Origin: Artocarpus heterophyllus
Taxonomy: Eukaryota; Streptophyta; Magnoliopsida; Rosales; Moraceae
Direction: 5' to 3'
Assembly (NCBI GenBank): GCA_025403435.1
Contig: CM046332.1
Span: 2,860,981 to 2,924,980, forward strand
Length of the DNA: 64,000 nt
The notes under the pieces are model-generated. The model was not told where the DNA came from. It ran no database searches and was given only the letters and a program-made list of their open reading frames with translations. The translations under genes were made by a program, and so were the position numbers. Shown here piece after piece: positions 10,810-21,752 of the stretch. Each line of letters starts with the position of its first letter. Within the stretch, counting starts at the first letter, position 1.

Positions 10810-11690
10810 ATGGCACCTAGATGTTGTTTGACAGCTGACGTCGAGTTCAAAATGATGAGGGTATGATGAGGTCTATGTTTGCGGCTTTCCGACAGATGGC
10901 AGCCAGGGCCAGACCGAAGGATTATGATGTTAGTCGTCGGCATACATATTTTAAGGAATTCTGACGTGCGTCTATTCCAACTTTTGATGGTAATGGGGAT
11001 CCGTAGTTGGCAGAATATTGGCTAGACTTGATCGTGAAGCATTTGGATACCCTTGGTGTGCCTGATGAGTATCGTGTGGAATTTGCAGCATATAAGCTCA
11101 AGGGTGGTGCTAATACTTGATGAAAACAAGCTAAGCGTTTGGAACGCGATGGCAATATCAGTTGGGACAGATTCGAGGAGCTGTTCTATGATCGTTATTT
11201 TTTGCAGGGGTATAGAGATCAGAAGGCAGCTAAGTTCTACAGGTTACAGCAGGGTGATTTGTCAGTTCGGGAATATGAGGCAAGATTTAATGAGTTGGCC
11301 AGGTTTGCTCCATCAACAATGGCATCGGAACGCGAGAGGTACATTAAGTTTCAGGAAGGGCTCAAGGCTCTTATTTGGTGACAGGTGGTTGCTCTGCGAC
11401 TTAGGAGTTTTGGAGAGCTTGTATCGTCCGCAATATCAGTGGAGAATGATTATGCGCAGTATTGTGAGAATCAAGCAAAGGCTTTAGGAGGATCACAAAG
11501 GAGCGGTAGGAAGAGCACCAATAGCCGTCCAACTTCGGGAAAGAGCAACCAGGGTGGCACGAATAGTGGTAGCAGCAGTTCGTCTGGTAGCGAGCGTAGC
11601 AATACCAATAGCTTCCATTGTCATTTTGTCAGCAGCCAAGACACATCAAGAGGAATTGCCCGATCATGAGTGCCCGTCTTGGATCTCAGA
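10810..11690 (+). pseudogene. gag of gypsy 1, broken
   Basis: Starts at an ATG reading MAPR, shared with the minus-strand sister copy at 33972. The capsid core is clear at 11139-11381 (DGNISWDRFEELFYDRYFLQ, then QGDLSVREYEARFNELARFA), the retrotransposon gag family signature. In-frame stops lie at 10962, 11004, 11118 and 11379, and there is a frameshift shortly after the start. A serine/glycine/asparagine-rich linker follows (11500-11620). The zinc knuckle expected near 11615-11665 survives only as FHCHF...KRNCP-like fragments split over frames. In a live element the product would form the virus-like particle that packages the RNA. Confidence 0.85.
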
Positions 11691-11947
11691 CCAAAGAAGA
11701 TGCCAGTTGTTAGTCTCAGCCTCAGACCCTACCTCCGCCTCAACAGTATCCGTAGTTACAGTATCCTCAGTTCTCTCCTCTGCAGTTTTCATATCCGACA
11801 CGAGGGCAGCAGCTGCAGCATTTCTAGCGTAGCATCCCTTAGTATCGAGCACCGAGTGCAGCTAGTGTGCAGTCGTCTCCGTCTCAGTAGTATCGGCAGA
11901 ATAATCCAGGACCCAGCAATGTTGGTAGAGGAAAAAGGAAGGCACCA

Positions 11948-12607
11948 GTGCAGGTTCATGCAATGGCATATGGAGGTTCAGATTCTCAGACCAGTAGCAT
12001 GCTTGTCGATGGTACGATCTTAGTTTCTCAATCTTTAGCTCGCGTTTTATTTGATACAGGTGCCTCTCATTCTCTCATTTCGAGTTCTTTTGTACATGCC
12101 TTGGGATTAGAGATAGAAGAGTTTAATGAACCCCTAGTCATAGCTTCTCCCTTGGGGCGGGTGTGCGTGAATTGTGTGTGTAAATCTTGTAAAATAAAGA
12201 TTGGGGATGAGATTTTGAAAAGTGATTTGATTATACTCCCCATGAGCTCATATGATGTAATTATAGAGATGGACTGGTTGTCCAAGTATAACGCAATTAT
12301 AGACTGCCAACTTAGACAAGTAACCCTAGTGTCTGATAGGGGGACGATGATCACCTACCAGGGTGGTGGTGATTGGTTAATGAGTGAGTGTCTCATGAAG
12401 TCGTGTCTAGGAGGGCGAAGAAATCTGGTTTGTTGTGCTTTTCTTGCGAATCTAGAGTGCGAGCCCTATGCTTTGAGAGGAAGTGTAGCGATTTTGGTGG
12501 TTGATGAGTTTGAGGATGTCTTCACTGACGTGTTGCTAGGATTACCACTGCATCGGGAATCGAGTTTGGCATTGAGTTGTTTCTGGGGACACTACCGATT
12601 TCTATAG
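11948..12607 (+). pseudogene. Aspartic protease (and start of RT) of gypsy 1
   Basis: A 219-codon open stretch carries the retropepsin-type active site, LFDTGASHSLIS, with DTG at about residues 36-38 (12053-12061). It is followed by the conserved GxxxVxxV and [12 protein letters not shown] segment (here VIIEMDWLSKY). This matches the plant gypsy RVP family, which cuts the Gag-Pol polyprotein. The frame runs on towards reverse transcriptase (DEFEDVFTDVLLGLPLHRE) but a small deletion near 12560 throws it out of frame. Confidence 0.88.
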
Positions 12608-13423
12608 CACCTTATCGGATGGCGCCGGCAGAATGAAAGAATTGAGGAAGCAACTTCAGGAGCTTGCTGATAAAGGGTATATTTGGAATAGCACATCTCC
12701 GTGGGGAGCACTAGTTTTATTTGCTAAGAAATATGATGGGACTCTCAGGTTGTGTGTAGATTATCGCAGCTAAATCGTGTTATAGTAAAGAATAAGTATC
12801 CCTTGCCTAGGATTGATGAGTTGTTTGATCAATTGGGAGGTTCGCGATACTTCTCAAAAATTGATTTGCATTCAGGGTACCGTCAACTTAGGATTAAGGA
12901 AGAGGATATTCCCAAGACAGCTTTTATGACCCAGTATGGGCATTTTGAGTTTCTGGTTATGTCGTTTGGGTTGACGAATGCTCCGGCAGCTTTCATGGAT
13001 TTGATGAACAGGATATTTAGGCCGTATCTAGATCAGTTCGTGATCGTGTTCATCGATGACATTCTAGTGTATTCTAAGACTTGGGAGGAGCATGAGCAGC
13101 ATCTCTGGATCGTGCTTCAGACTCTACGGGAGCACCAATTGTATGCCAAGAGGGAAAAGTGCGAGTTTTGGTTGACTGAGATCAAATTTCTAGGTCATGT
13201 CATCTCTGAGCATGGTATTTCTATGGATTCGTCCAAGATTGAAGCCATAGTGGAATGAGAACGACCAAGGAATGTAGCAGAAATTCACAGCTTCTTGGGT
13301 CTTGCTAGTTATTACAGGAAATTTGTGAAGGATTTTTTGAAGATTGCAGCTCTGTTGACGAGATTGATCAAGAAAAATGTCAGGTTTGAGCGGGGTGAAG
13401 AATGTGAGCTTGCTTTTTAGGGA
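12608..13423 (+). pseudogene. Reverse transcriptase of gypsy 1
   Basis: The fingers ([10 protein letters not shown]) are followed by a 1-base loss at about 12766. Then comes a 168-codon open frame (12752-13258) with [45 protein letters not shown] and the catalytic [11 protein letters not shown] (aspartates near 13055-13060). The downstream thumb/connection follows after an in-frame TGA at 13256, and another stop (TAG) lies at 13418. Family function: copies the element's RNA into cDNA. The catalytic aspartates are kept, but the protein could not be made in one piece. Confidence 0.93.
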
Positions 13424-14152
13424 TTGAAGAACCGGTTGACTTCAACAGCAATGTTGGTTATTCCTAGTAGCGACGAGCCGTATGAGGTTTACGCAGATGC
13501 TTCAGGACGCGGACTTGGGTGCGTGTTGATGCAGCATAGACGCGTGGTTGCGTACGGATCGAGACAGCTACGGCCTCACGAGCGAAATTATCCTGCTCAT
13601 GACTTGGAACTCGTGGCAGTGATTCACGCGCTGAAGATTTGGAGGTATTATTTGTATGGAGCGACATTTCAGGTCTTCTCCGATCATAAGAGTGTGAGGT
13701 ATCTGTTCACTCAGAGGGATCTTAATTTGAGACAGCGGAGATGGATAGAGTATATGGAAGATTATGATTTTACGTTGCAGTATCATCCTGGGAAAGCTAA
13801 TGTGGTCGCGGATGCGCTTAGCAAGAAGTCTTCAGGGATTCTCGCTTGTTTGGCTCATGAGGACTGGAGCAGGGATGCGACAGTGAGTGAGTATGGACTA
13901 CGGTATCATGAAGACTATGATCGAGTTTCGGTATATCATGTGGAGGCGACCCCAGCTCTTGTTCAGATGGTGAAGCAAAATCAGTGGCAGGATCAACATT
14001 TGCAGGGGATTTGGACGCGAATTCAGAACGGAGAGCGGTTTGAAGAATGGAGAGTTCATGTAGATGGATCGTTGTATTTCTGGGAGCGTCTTATAGTTCT
14101 AGCTATCGTAGAGGTGACGAAAGTCGTTTTGGACGAAGCCCATAGGTCTTAG
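13424..14152 (+). pseudogene. RNase H and start of integrase of gypsy 1
   Basis: Open for 242 codons. RNase H signature residues are visible: [15 protein letters not shown] (Asp, about residue 25), [13 protein letters not shown] (Glu, about 62), [10 protein letters not shown] (Asp, about 87) and [10 protein letters not shown] (Asp, about 131). After a variable linker the frame reaches the integrase N-terminal region (LDEAHRS) and stops at a TAG (14150). The domain degrades RNA in the RNA:DNA hybrid. Its residues are intact; the breaks are around it. Confidence 0.92.
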
Positions 14153-14960
14153 TTCGCCATTCATTTAGGGAGCACCAAGATGTATCGTGATTTGAAGAGG
14201 CAATATTGGTGGAGAGGCATGAAGAAAGATGTTCGAGAGTACGTGGCCAAGGGTACGACGTGTCTTCAGGTGAAAGCCGAACATCATAAGCCTGCAGGTC
14301 AGCTTCAGCCGCTTCCTATTCCAGGGTGGAAATAGGAGCGTGTGACGATGGATTTTCTCACAGGTTTGCCAAGGACAGAGCAGCGGCATGATGCAGTTTG
14401 GGTCATAGTCGACAGGTTGACGAAATCGGCGTATTTCATTCTATTCAGGTTGACATGTTCGAGGAGGATTCTCGGGGATTTGTATCTGCAGAACATGGTG
14501 AGGTTGCGTGGAGTTCCTTTATCCATCACTTCTAATCAAGACACCAGGTTTAATGCTAATTACTGAAGGAGTTTTCAGGAGGCTTTAGGCACATATTTGA
14601 ACTTCAATACGGTGTTTCATCCTTAGACTGATGGGCAGTTTGAGCAGGTTATTTAGATTCTTGAGGATATGTTACGTGCCTGTGCGTTGACTTCGTCGGG
14701 AATTGGAAGAAATATTTGCATCTAGAGGAGTTCGCGTACAACAACAGCTATCAGGCGAGTATTGGTATGGCACCGTTTGAGGCGTTGTATGGGCGACCGT
14801 GTCGGTCACCGGTGTGTTGGGCAGAGCTGGAAGACAGGGTTATTCTTGGGCCGGATGAGATCCATGATAGTAATGAGAAAGTCGCTGTGATTCAAGATCG
14901 ATTGAGGGCAGCTCAGAGTCGACAGAAGAGTTATGCGGATAGAAGACGTAGACCCTTAGA
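14153..14960 (+). pseudogene. Integrase zinc finger and catalytic core of gypsy 1
   Basis: The HHCC finger region reads [20 protein letters not shown] then [18 protein letters not shown]. The first cysteine of the CxxC pair is replaced by glycine. The core starts MDFLTGLPRT (first catalytic Asp kept). The second catalytic position reads TSNQDTRF, where the aspartate is asparagine. The glutamate region (GQFEQVI) is kept. In-frame stops lie at 14333, 14564, 14624 and 14654, and a 1-base deletion near 14689 shifts the frame into the next open stretch. Inactive on several counts. Confidence 0.9.
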
Positions 14961-15390
14961 GTTTGCGGTAGGAGATTTTGTTCTCTTGAAGGTATCACCT
15001 CGTAAAAGAACTATGAGGTTTGGAGTGAGTGGAAAGCTTGCACCGAGGTATATTGGACCGTTCGAGATCACTCAGCGTATTGGTGTGATTGCTTATCGAC
15101 TTGACCTTTCGCCCGAACTCTCTCATGTTCATGACATGTTCCATGTGTCGAGGCTTAGGAAGTGTCCGCCTGAGCAGGGTAAGATAGTTTCATTTTACGA
15201 TGTGCAGGTTCGGGAAGATACAACGTACGAGGAGGTGCCGATTCAGATCATCGATCGAAAAGTGATCAGTTTGCGTTGTTGTGAGATACCGTTGGTAAAG
15301 GTCGTGTGGCAGCATCACGGGGTTGATGAGGCCACTTGGGAACTAGAGTCGAGTATTCGGGAGTTGTATCCACATTTGTTTTGTTTCTAA
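14716..15390 (+). pseudogene. Integrase C-terminus with chromodomain-like tail, gypsy 1
   Basis: A 224-codon open stretch reads [28 protein letters not shown]-type core end, then the integrase DNA-binding GPY-like module (FGVSGKLAPRYIGPFEITQR), and ends IPLVKVVWQHHGVDEATWEL with PHLF before the stop. The last part has the size and aromatic pattern of a degenerate (group II) chromodomain, which in chromoviruses steers integration to heterochromatin. A related tail is present in the copies ending at 21715 (plus) and 29402 (minus). Confidence 0.9.
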
Positions 15391-15423
15391 ATTGAGTTGT
15401 AAATTTCGAGGGCGAAATTTCTT

Positions 15424-15438
15424 TTAGGGGTGGAGAGT
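15424..15438 (+). promoter_or_regulatory. Polypurine tract of gypsy 1
   Basis: TTAGGGGTGGAGAGT lies directly before the 3' LTR. The same purine run precedes the LTRs at 21753 and (minus) 29353, supporting its role as the plus-strand primer. Confidence 0.85.
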
Positions 15439-17595
15439 TGTAACGCCCCGAAATTAATTTAATGTTATTGTAATGTAAAATGATGAATTAGTGTGCCATA
15501 ATTAATGTTTCAATGTTAATTTGATCATTTGGTTAAATTTTAAATTTTAGGTTGTTTTGTTAATTTAATAAATTCTAACGATTATTTATTATTTTAAAAT
15601 GTCATTTTGAGTTTTTAAAACACAACAGTTTGTTAAATGTTAAAAATATTCCGTTTTACAAAACCGTGGGGTGGCACTTGGTTTTCGTACAGTAAAACCG
15701 TCCACCGTTTCTCTCTATTTATTCTCTCTTCTCTCCCTCTCTTTGGCCCACTCTCACACTCTCTCTCTCCCACATGTGACTCTCTCTCTCACTCTCTCTC
15801 TTGGTTTCTCTCATTCTCTCTCATTTCTTTTTCAAATTTTTGAAACAAAATTTGAATCCAAGCTTCGGGTTAGCGAGTAGGAAGCTCATGGATGTGATTT
15901 GGCAACAAGAACGTGGATTTAAAGCTTCGATTCGAGGTTAGTTTTGAAATTTCTAAACTTTTTCTAAATTTTCAATTTTCGTGCATTTTTGAAATCTAAG
16001 TTTGTTTGAGCTTAGAAAATCCTTGATTTGAGTTAAAGGAACTTAGAACACCTAGAATCTAAGCCCGGATTGAAGAAAAACGGATATGATTCAAGATTTT
16101 TCATTTTTTCTCATTTTCTCCCATTTTTGGATTTTTAGGATTTTTGTGTTTAAATCTTATTTAAATGAGTCCAAAAGTGTTCTATTATGTTTTTCTATCA
16201 TCTATGATTGTTTTCTATGTCTGGGCTTTGAGAAAAACAAGTTAAAATCAAGATTTGCGTTTTGAGAAACCCAAAACCCGTGGCTGAAAATTCTAGATTT
16301 TTCTAGTTCGGCAGGCCAGATTCATCTGTCTCGTAGGCCAAACCTGGAAAATGTCTGGCCGACTGGACTTGATTTCCGGCAAGCCAAACTGCACAGTTCG
16401 GCCAGCCGAAGCAGGGCGTTCGGCAGGCTGGCAGGGCATGGAAAATTTTATGATTTTTCACCTGTTTTCACTGTTTTGAACCCCGATTGAAATTCTAACC
16501 TTGTAAAATGATTTTAAAGATACAAATGGCACACTAGGACATCATGAAATGGTTTAGTAACATAGAATATCTCAAACTAGATATTGATCGACTTAGTATG
16601 TATCTAGGATCGTTCGTGGTTCCGCCGAGCTAACGTATAGCAGACCGGGATTACGGTGTGGGGCACCAACATGAGTATCGAGGTAAGACTTCTACCCTTT
16701 CTTTGGTAACCCAGTTTCAAAATGATTTGGCTTTGAAAAGGGTTTCTATAAAAATGTTTTCAATGATTGATTGAAAATGAAATTTATCGGTTTTATTTTT
16801 GTAAACCATGAACTGAGATGAACTTTATAATGAATAATAATGAAAACTTCTGGTAAATGGGTTTTGAATAATGTTAGAAATGAATATAAGGGCATGATGC
16901 CATATCAGAGATCGGGTCGTGTAGCGATCGACCTTGAGGGCTGGTCCCGAAACCCAGCTGGGCCACTACGGTGGTGATATTCATGTGATTTGCCTAAGAA
17001 AAGAAAATAATGTATTTCTGGTCGACCGAATAAATTGTTTTGGGTAAGAACGATTTTATTAAATTTATTTATTCAAGGTTTCTTTTAAATAATTTCCTGA
17101 ATAGTGAGACTTTTCTTTAAATTAAATGATTTATTAAAATATAGTCCTACTGAGCCTTTCGCTCACATTTTCTTTTTTTTTAAAAAAAAATCCCCCCTCT
17201 AGGTGGATTCCCACTTAGGTTCAGAGAGGACTCTACGGATAGAACTCAGGAGCAGTAGAAGGACTAGTAGATTATTTGCAGTAATTGATTAAGGCATGTA
17301 ATGTTTAACTCTATTTGTACTTGGACTGTGGTTGTATTATTTTATTGTCAGTACTATGTATATGCACAAGTTGTGGGTCAGTGGGACCCTTACTCGCGGT
17401 TCTTTATTATTTTATTATTCGCTTAATGACTTCACCTGCTTAATGTTTATGAATTCTTTTATAAAATGTAGTTTTGAAACTTTCACATTTTTATATATTT
17501 GACTTAACCCTTAAAATTCTTCATTTTAATTAAATTCCTCTTTTAATTAATTTAAATAATCCGTCACGTCATCTCCCGTACTCTGGGACGTGACA
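15439..17595 (+). repeat. Gypsy 1 3' LTR
   Basis: TGTAACGCCCCG...GACGTGACA. Collinear with the 5' LTR, with the CT-rich leader (15710-15830), donor-like sites (GT at 15937 and 16683), the GC-rich motif array (16306-16440) rearranged relative to the 5' copy, and an intact TGAGCCTTTCGCTCA hairpin near 17151. Confidence 0.95.
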
Positions 17596-17645
17596 CTAAA
17601 ACCAGCTTATAAAAGTCTCCCAAACAGGCCCATAAAAGGGTTTGA

Positions 17646-20600
17646 AGGCTTATTAAAATCATCCACCATATAATGTGTTTATGTGTGGTCTCACATAAAT
17701 TATGTTAAGGAAGAATATGTTATTCGGATACAACTAGTTATTGATATTTATTAAAAAAAAAGACTAAAGAACACCATAACTAAAAAAAGGTGGACCATAG
17801 ACCTTATTTATTAGTCCCACAATATGAGACCCATCTTTTTTTTTTTTGGTGAAAGAAGGACCTTTTTTTCACTTATTAAATGGTGTTCGGCACTATGAAT
17901 GCCTATTATATTGTTTTATTTATAAAGTTGAAGCAATAAGTTACCAAAATGTTTAAATCAAAGGATAGAGAATTTTCTAACAGGGGATAAAAGGCCAGAG
18001 AGAAAAGAGAACTTTGCTGCCTAAAAATTGTTAAGACTTGCTTTTATGGCCTTTATTATTGGGATCCAAATCGTCCATGTAATGTTAAGAAGAAAGAATA
18101 TATGATGCATAACTTTAGGGGCAAAAGAACAAAAGAAAGAAAAAAAAAAAAAAACCAAAAAAAGCTAATGGTAACTGTCGATACCTTTGTCATCTTTTGT
18201 GTTCATCACCACATAATCATGTACCATTTTTCAGGAGTAATCTTGAAACTTATAAGGTGTTTGGAGTACTATTTGTTTGAACTCAAACAATTTAAACTCT
18301 CACAAGTTACAATGTAAAAAAAAAAAAAAAAAAGCTATAGTATAAAGCCTTCATATGTTACGGTATTTTGAACTAATTGATTTAATCTAATGTTCCTAAA
18401 CACCCTATTAGTAATGATAAATTCTACTTTTTGCCTACCTCTTTCTCCTCATTATTTCACACATTAAAATTATCGGTTTGGTTTTTTTTTTTTTTTTTCT
18501 CTTTTGTTTTCATCTATCCTTATATTAAATTTTATATAAAGATACATGTTTTCACTTGCATCTCGATCAATAGAGCCGACAATTTATCTTGTATACTTAA
18601 ATCTCGATCTAATTGTGGTTTTGCATTTTTTCATCATATTTCATACTTTTTAAAAATAAGTTCCAAATGATACTAGGTAAGGAACACTATAATAAAAAGC
18701 ACTTTGGATGAGGCAAAAAGCCCAAATTCGTCATTGAAAAATATTAGCAACCATGGGTTGATTATATAATTACATTTTCTAGTTTTAACCATTTTTTTAT
18801 TTGTATCTCTATTTTTAGAAACTACAAACGTATCATTTGAATTTAAAAAACTTTTCAATTTCAAACCTATAAATAGAAAAAAATAGATAAAACAACATTA
18901 CATCCTTAAATAGTTATGTAATGTATTTTATAAATTTAAAAACATAAAAAAATCCTTAAAAAAATAAATTTCAAAAAATATTTTAGTTTTTTAATATATT
19001 TTTTAAAAAAAATTTGTAAGATATAAAAATAAACCAAATTCTTTAAATTAAAAAAAATACTTTGTAGTATTTAAAAATAAAAAATAAAAAAATAATAATT
19101 AAAATTATGAAATATTATTATGCAATTAATCCTCTTTAGCAGGGGATGACATTTTAGTGACTAACTTTTTGTCAAACCGCCTATTCGTCGTGATAGGCAC
19201 GCAAATTTTCAAATAAAGACGATGGCTTGAGTTGGCTTGTTGCGCCTAATGTTGGGCCATTTCTTCCATGTATGCACTGCTACACACGAGGAGAAATTGT
19301 TGATTGTTGCGAAAGAGTTGCAGTTGATGTCTAAGAAGAAGCAGATCTAAGGACATCTTGCCAGAGCCTTTATCCCACTAAATTTTGAAATTTAGTTGAT
19401 ATCAAAATAGGACAAATTACACAATCTAAGCTTTTTTAAGAGGTAAGTTGAAGTTGTCCTCGTTCCATAAATATCATTTATATGTCTATTTTTTAAAATT
19501 GTATATATTGGGAATCTAAGAATACCCTTTTAACAAACTTATTGTGTATTTAGTTTTTTTAACAAATTTTCTTATTTTTCTATAATTGATTTGGTAAAAA
19601 AAAAAATCTTGATATTATAGAAATATGAATACGTTTAATTATTTACAATATAATTTAAACAAAATAAAATCTACCTCATTAAAAGTACTTATAATAGAAT
19701 TTCAAATAAAAAAACAAGAATCAATCAAAATAAATTCTTAACGTAACATCATTTACATTATTAGTTCATAATATTAGGGTATCATTATCACTTGAAGTCT
19801 TAGAATAAATGTCATTAAGTAGTACATTACTTATCATTAACTTAATGATATATCAATCATATAACTTGTAAGACACACAAAAAGAATTAACAAATACTAT
19901 ATTATTAATTTAATTACATGTAATCCTATGTCATTAATTTAATTACATATCACCAAAAAAAACTCAAAATAACACCATTAAAGTACCCCACTAGATTTCT
20001 CACAACGCAAGAAGGATAAACTCAATAAAAGAATATCATTTAATTTAATAAGATATAATCATGTTAATAAAACCATTAAAGTAAACAACATGAACTACGT
20101 TACAAATCCAAAATATTAACATAGTTAAAAAAAAGAAAGAAAGAACCAAAAACCAATTTATGAAGAATAAAGTACTTAATAATAACAAAGTCTCGCTAAC
20201 CACATACACGAGTGCTACATCAACAATTTATTAAAATAAAACCAAAAACGAAAAAAAACAAAGTTAATACGCATCAAAACCAACAGGTGGTTGTGAATTG
20301 ATTACCGCTTGTGGAAGAATCCCTATTGGCGCATGAACACCTTAATTTTAATTTCTCTGTAAAATTGTGATTCCAATTTGTCGGTAAAAAAACTCTATTT
20401 TTCAGCCGCATGAATTTTAAACTCATTAGTTCAGATGCCAATTTGAATTTAAGCAACAAAAATCTTAATTTTAGGTTTTTTTTTAATATAATGATACCAT
20501 AATCAATTTGAAATCTTAAATACTTCTATTATCATTACTCTAAAAAAATTAAATTAAAACTAACAATATTGTTATTAAGATCGTTAATGTCTTTATATAT

Positions 20601-20960
20601 ATGCATTAGGACATATAAAGAATTATAAACTGGAGACATATTTTAACTCTACAAATAAAAAAAGCCAGATGTCTTATTAACCCTTGAAATTAAACAAAAT
20701 TTTTGGGCCAAATTTTATTAATTTAGAAAACAATTTAATTATTAAAATTAAATGTAATACACTTTTATTTTAGGGAGAAAAAGCAAAATAGCATATTTAG
20801 GCTAAACCTTAGTAAATAATATCATATAGTTTCAAAATGTGTAATATATAGCATATCATGAGAAATTGAGTAATATCTCATAAAAATTGAGAACAAAAGC
20901 CTAAAATAGCCCCACCTTTTTACCCTTGATATCTCTTACCCTCCTCTCTCGAAGGCTAAG
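17646..20960. other. AT-rich region without genes
   Basis: Long A/T-rich stretch with homopolymers (18124-18145, 18315-18332, 18483-18499) and a MITE-like element at 18257-18409. Short frames (71, 79, 63 and 61 codons) are low in complexity and match nothing I know. A 19150-19330 segment has higher GC but no clear identity. Confidence 0.5.
18257..18409 (+). mobile_element. MITE-like element, same family as 6620-6757
   Basis: Starts GGTGTTTGGAGTA and ends TTCCTAAACACCC, an imperfect inverted pair. Inside are AAACTCTCACAAGTTACA, a poly-A run and AAAGCCTTCATATGTTACGG, as in the other copies. Confidence 0.45.
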
Positions 20961-21255
20961 AAATACAATATTTATTGAGAAATACCATATTTATCATGTA
21001 AATATAAAAATTTACTAACAACTTCGTTGGACCTCAGGTTGTCGAGAAATATAGTATTTCACTTGAAATATAGTATTACCGTGTAAATATAAAAATTCAC
21101 CAGCGACTTTGTTGGACCTCTAGAGGTCGAAAAATATAATATTTGCCAAGAAATATCATTTTTACTGTGTAATCTAAAAATTCATCAACGACTTCGCTGG
21201 ACCATTGGTAGTAAAAAAATACAATATTTCACTTAAAATATTGTATGACTGTGTA
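20961..21255 (+). repeat. 85-bp tandem repeat, about 3.5 copies
   Basis: Units start at 20961, 21047, 21132 and 21217 (86, 85, 85 and 39 bp). Each opens AAATAYARTATTT, has TGTAAATATAAAAATTYAC-like sequence in the middle, and carries CGACTTYGTTGGACC followed by a GGTCG or GGTAG end. The fourth unit is cut exactly where homology to gypsy integrase starts. Confidence 0.85.
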
Positions 21256-21278
21256 CAGAAGATGCTGACCCCTGAAAT

Positions 21279-21715
21279 TTGAAGTAGGAGATTTTGTTCT
21301 CTTGAAGTTATCACCACGCAAGGGTATTACGCGTTTTGGTGTAAGCAAGAAGCTTGCACCGAGGTACATTGGACCGTTCAAGATCACTCAACGCGTTGGT
21401 GTGGTTGCTTATCAGTTTGATCTTCCTCCCGAGCTCTCTTATGTTCACAACGTATTCCACGTGTCCATACTTCAAAAGTATCCACCCAAGCAAAGCAAAT
21501 AGTCTTATTCCATGGTGTGTAGATCTAAGAAGACACGATATACGAGGAGGTGTCAATCCAGATTATCGATCAAAAGGTCATAAACTTGCGACGGTGTGAC
21601 ATACCATTAGTGAAAGTCGTGTGGCAACATTACGGAGTTCATGAAGCCACTTGGAAGTTAGAGTCAACTATGCAGAAGTTGTATCCGCATTTGTTTTGTT
21701 TCTAAGTTGATTTGT
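21279..21715 (+). pseudogene. Integrase C-terminal fragment of gypsy 2
   Basis: Reads VGDFVLLKLSP-like start, then GITRFGVSKKLAPRYIGPFK, ITQRVGVVAYQFDLPPELSY and VFHVSILQKYPPKQSK, followed after a stop by the chromodomain-like end (VKVVWQHYGVHEATWKLES, PHLF). Only the DNA-binding tail of integrase is present, so it has no enzymatic function. Confidence 0.85.
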
Positions 21716-21752
21716 AATTTCGAGGATGAAATTTCTTTTAGGGATGGAGAGC

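Larger units (their letters stand above)
8505..17595 (+). mobile_element. Ty3/gypsy LTR retrotransposon 1 (Tekay/Del-like chromovirus), dead
   Basis: Full-length element of 9091 bp flanked by a perfect 5-bp duplication, CTAAA (8500-8504 and 17596-17600). LTRs are 2199 and 2157 bp, both TGTAACGCC...TGACA. The order is 5' LTR, primer-binding site, gag, protease, reverse transcriptase, RNase H, integrase, chromodomain-like tail, PPT, 3' LTR, which is the Ty3/gypsy order. The tail after integrase (IPLVKVVWQHHGVDEATWEL) suggests the Tekay/Del chromovirus clade. At least eleven in-frame stops and several frameshifts make it non-autonomous. The two LTRs differ by scattered substitutions and small indels, so the insertion is not recent. 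Confidence 0.95.

Noticed and set aside
13464..13786. Minus-strand frames over RNase H
   Set aside because: Shadows of the plus-strand gypsy RNase H, whose conserved motifs are clear.
18685..19155. Possible CACTA-type element (CACTATAATAAAAAG ... TTTTAGTG)
   Set aside because: The inverted ends match over only about five bases and no 3-bp duplication is present. Too weak to call.
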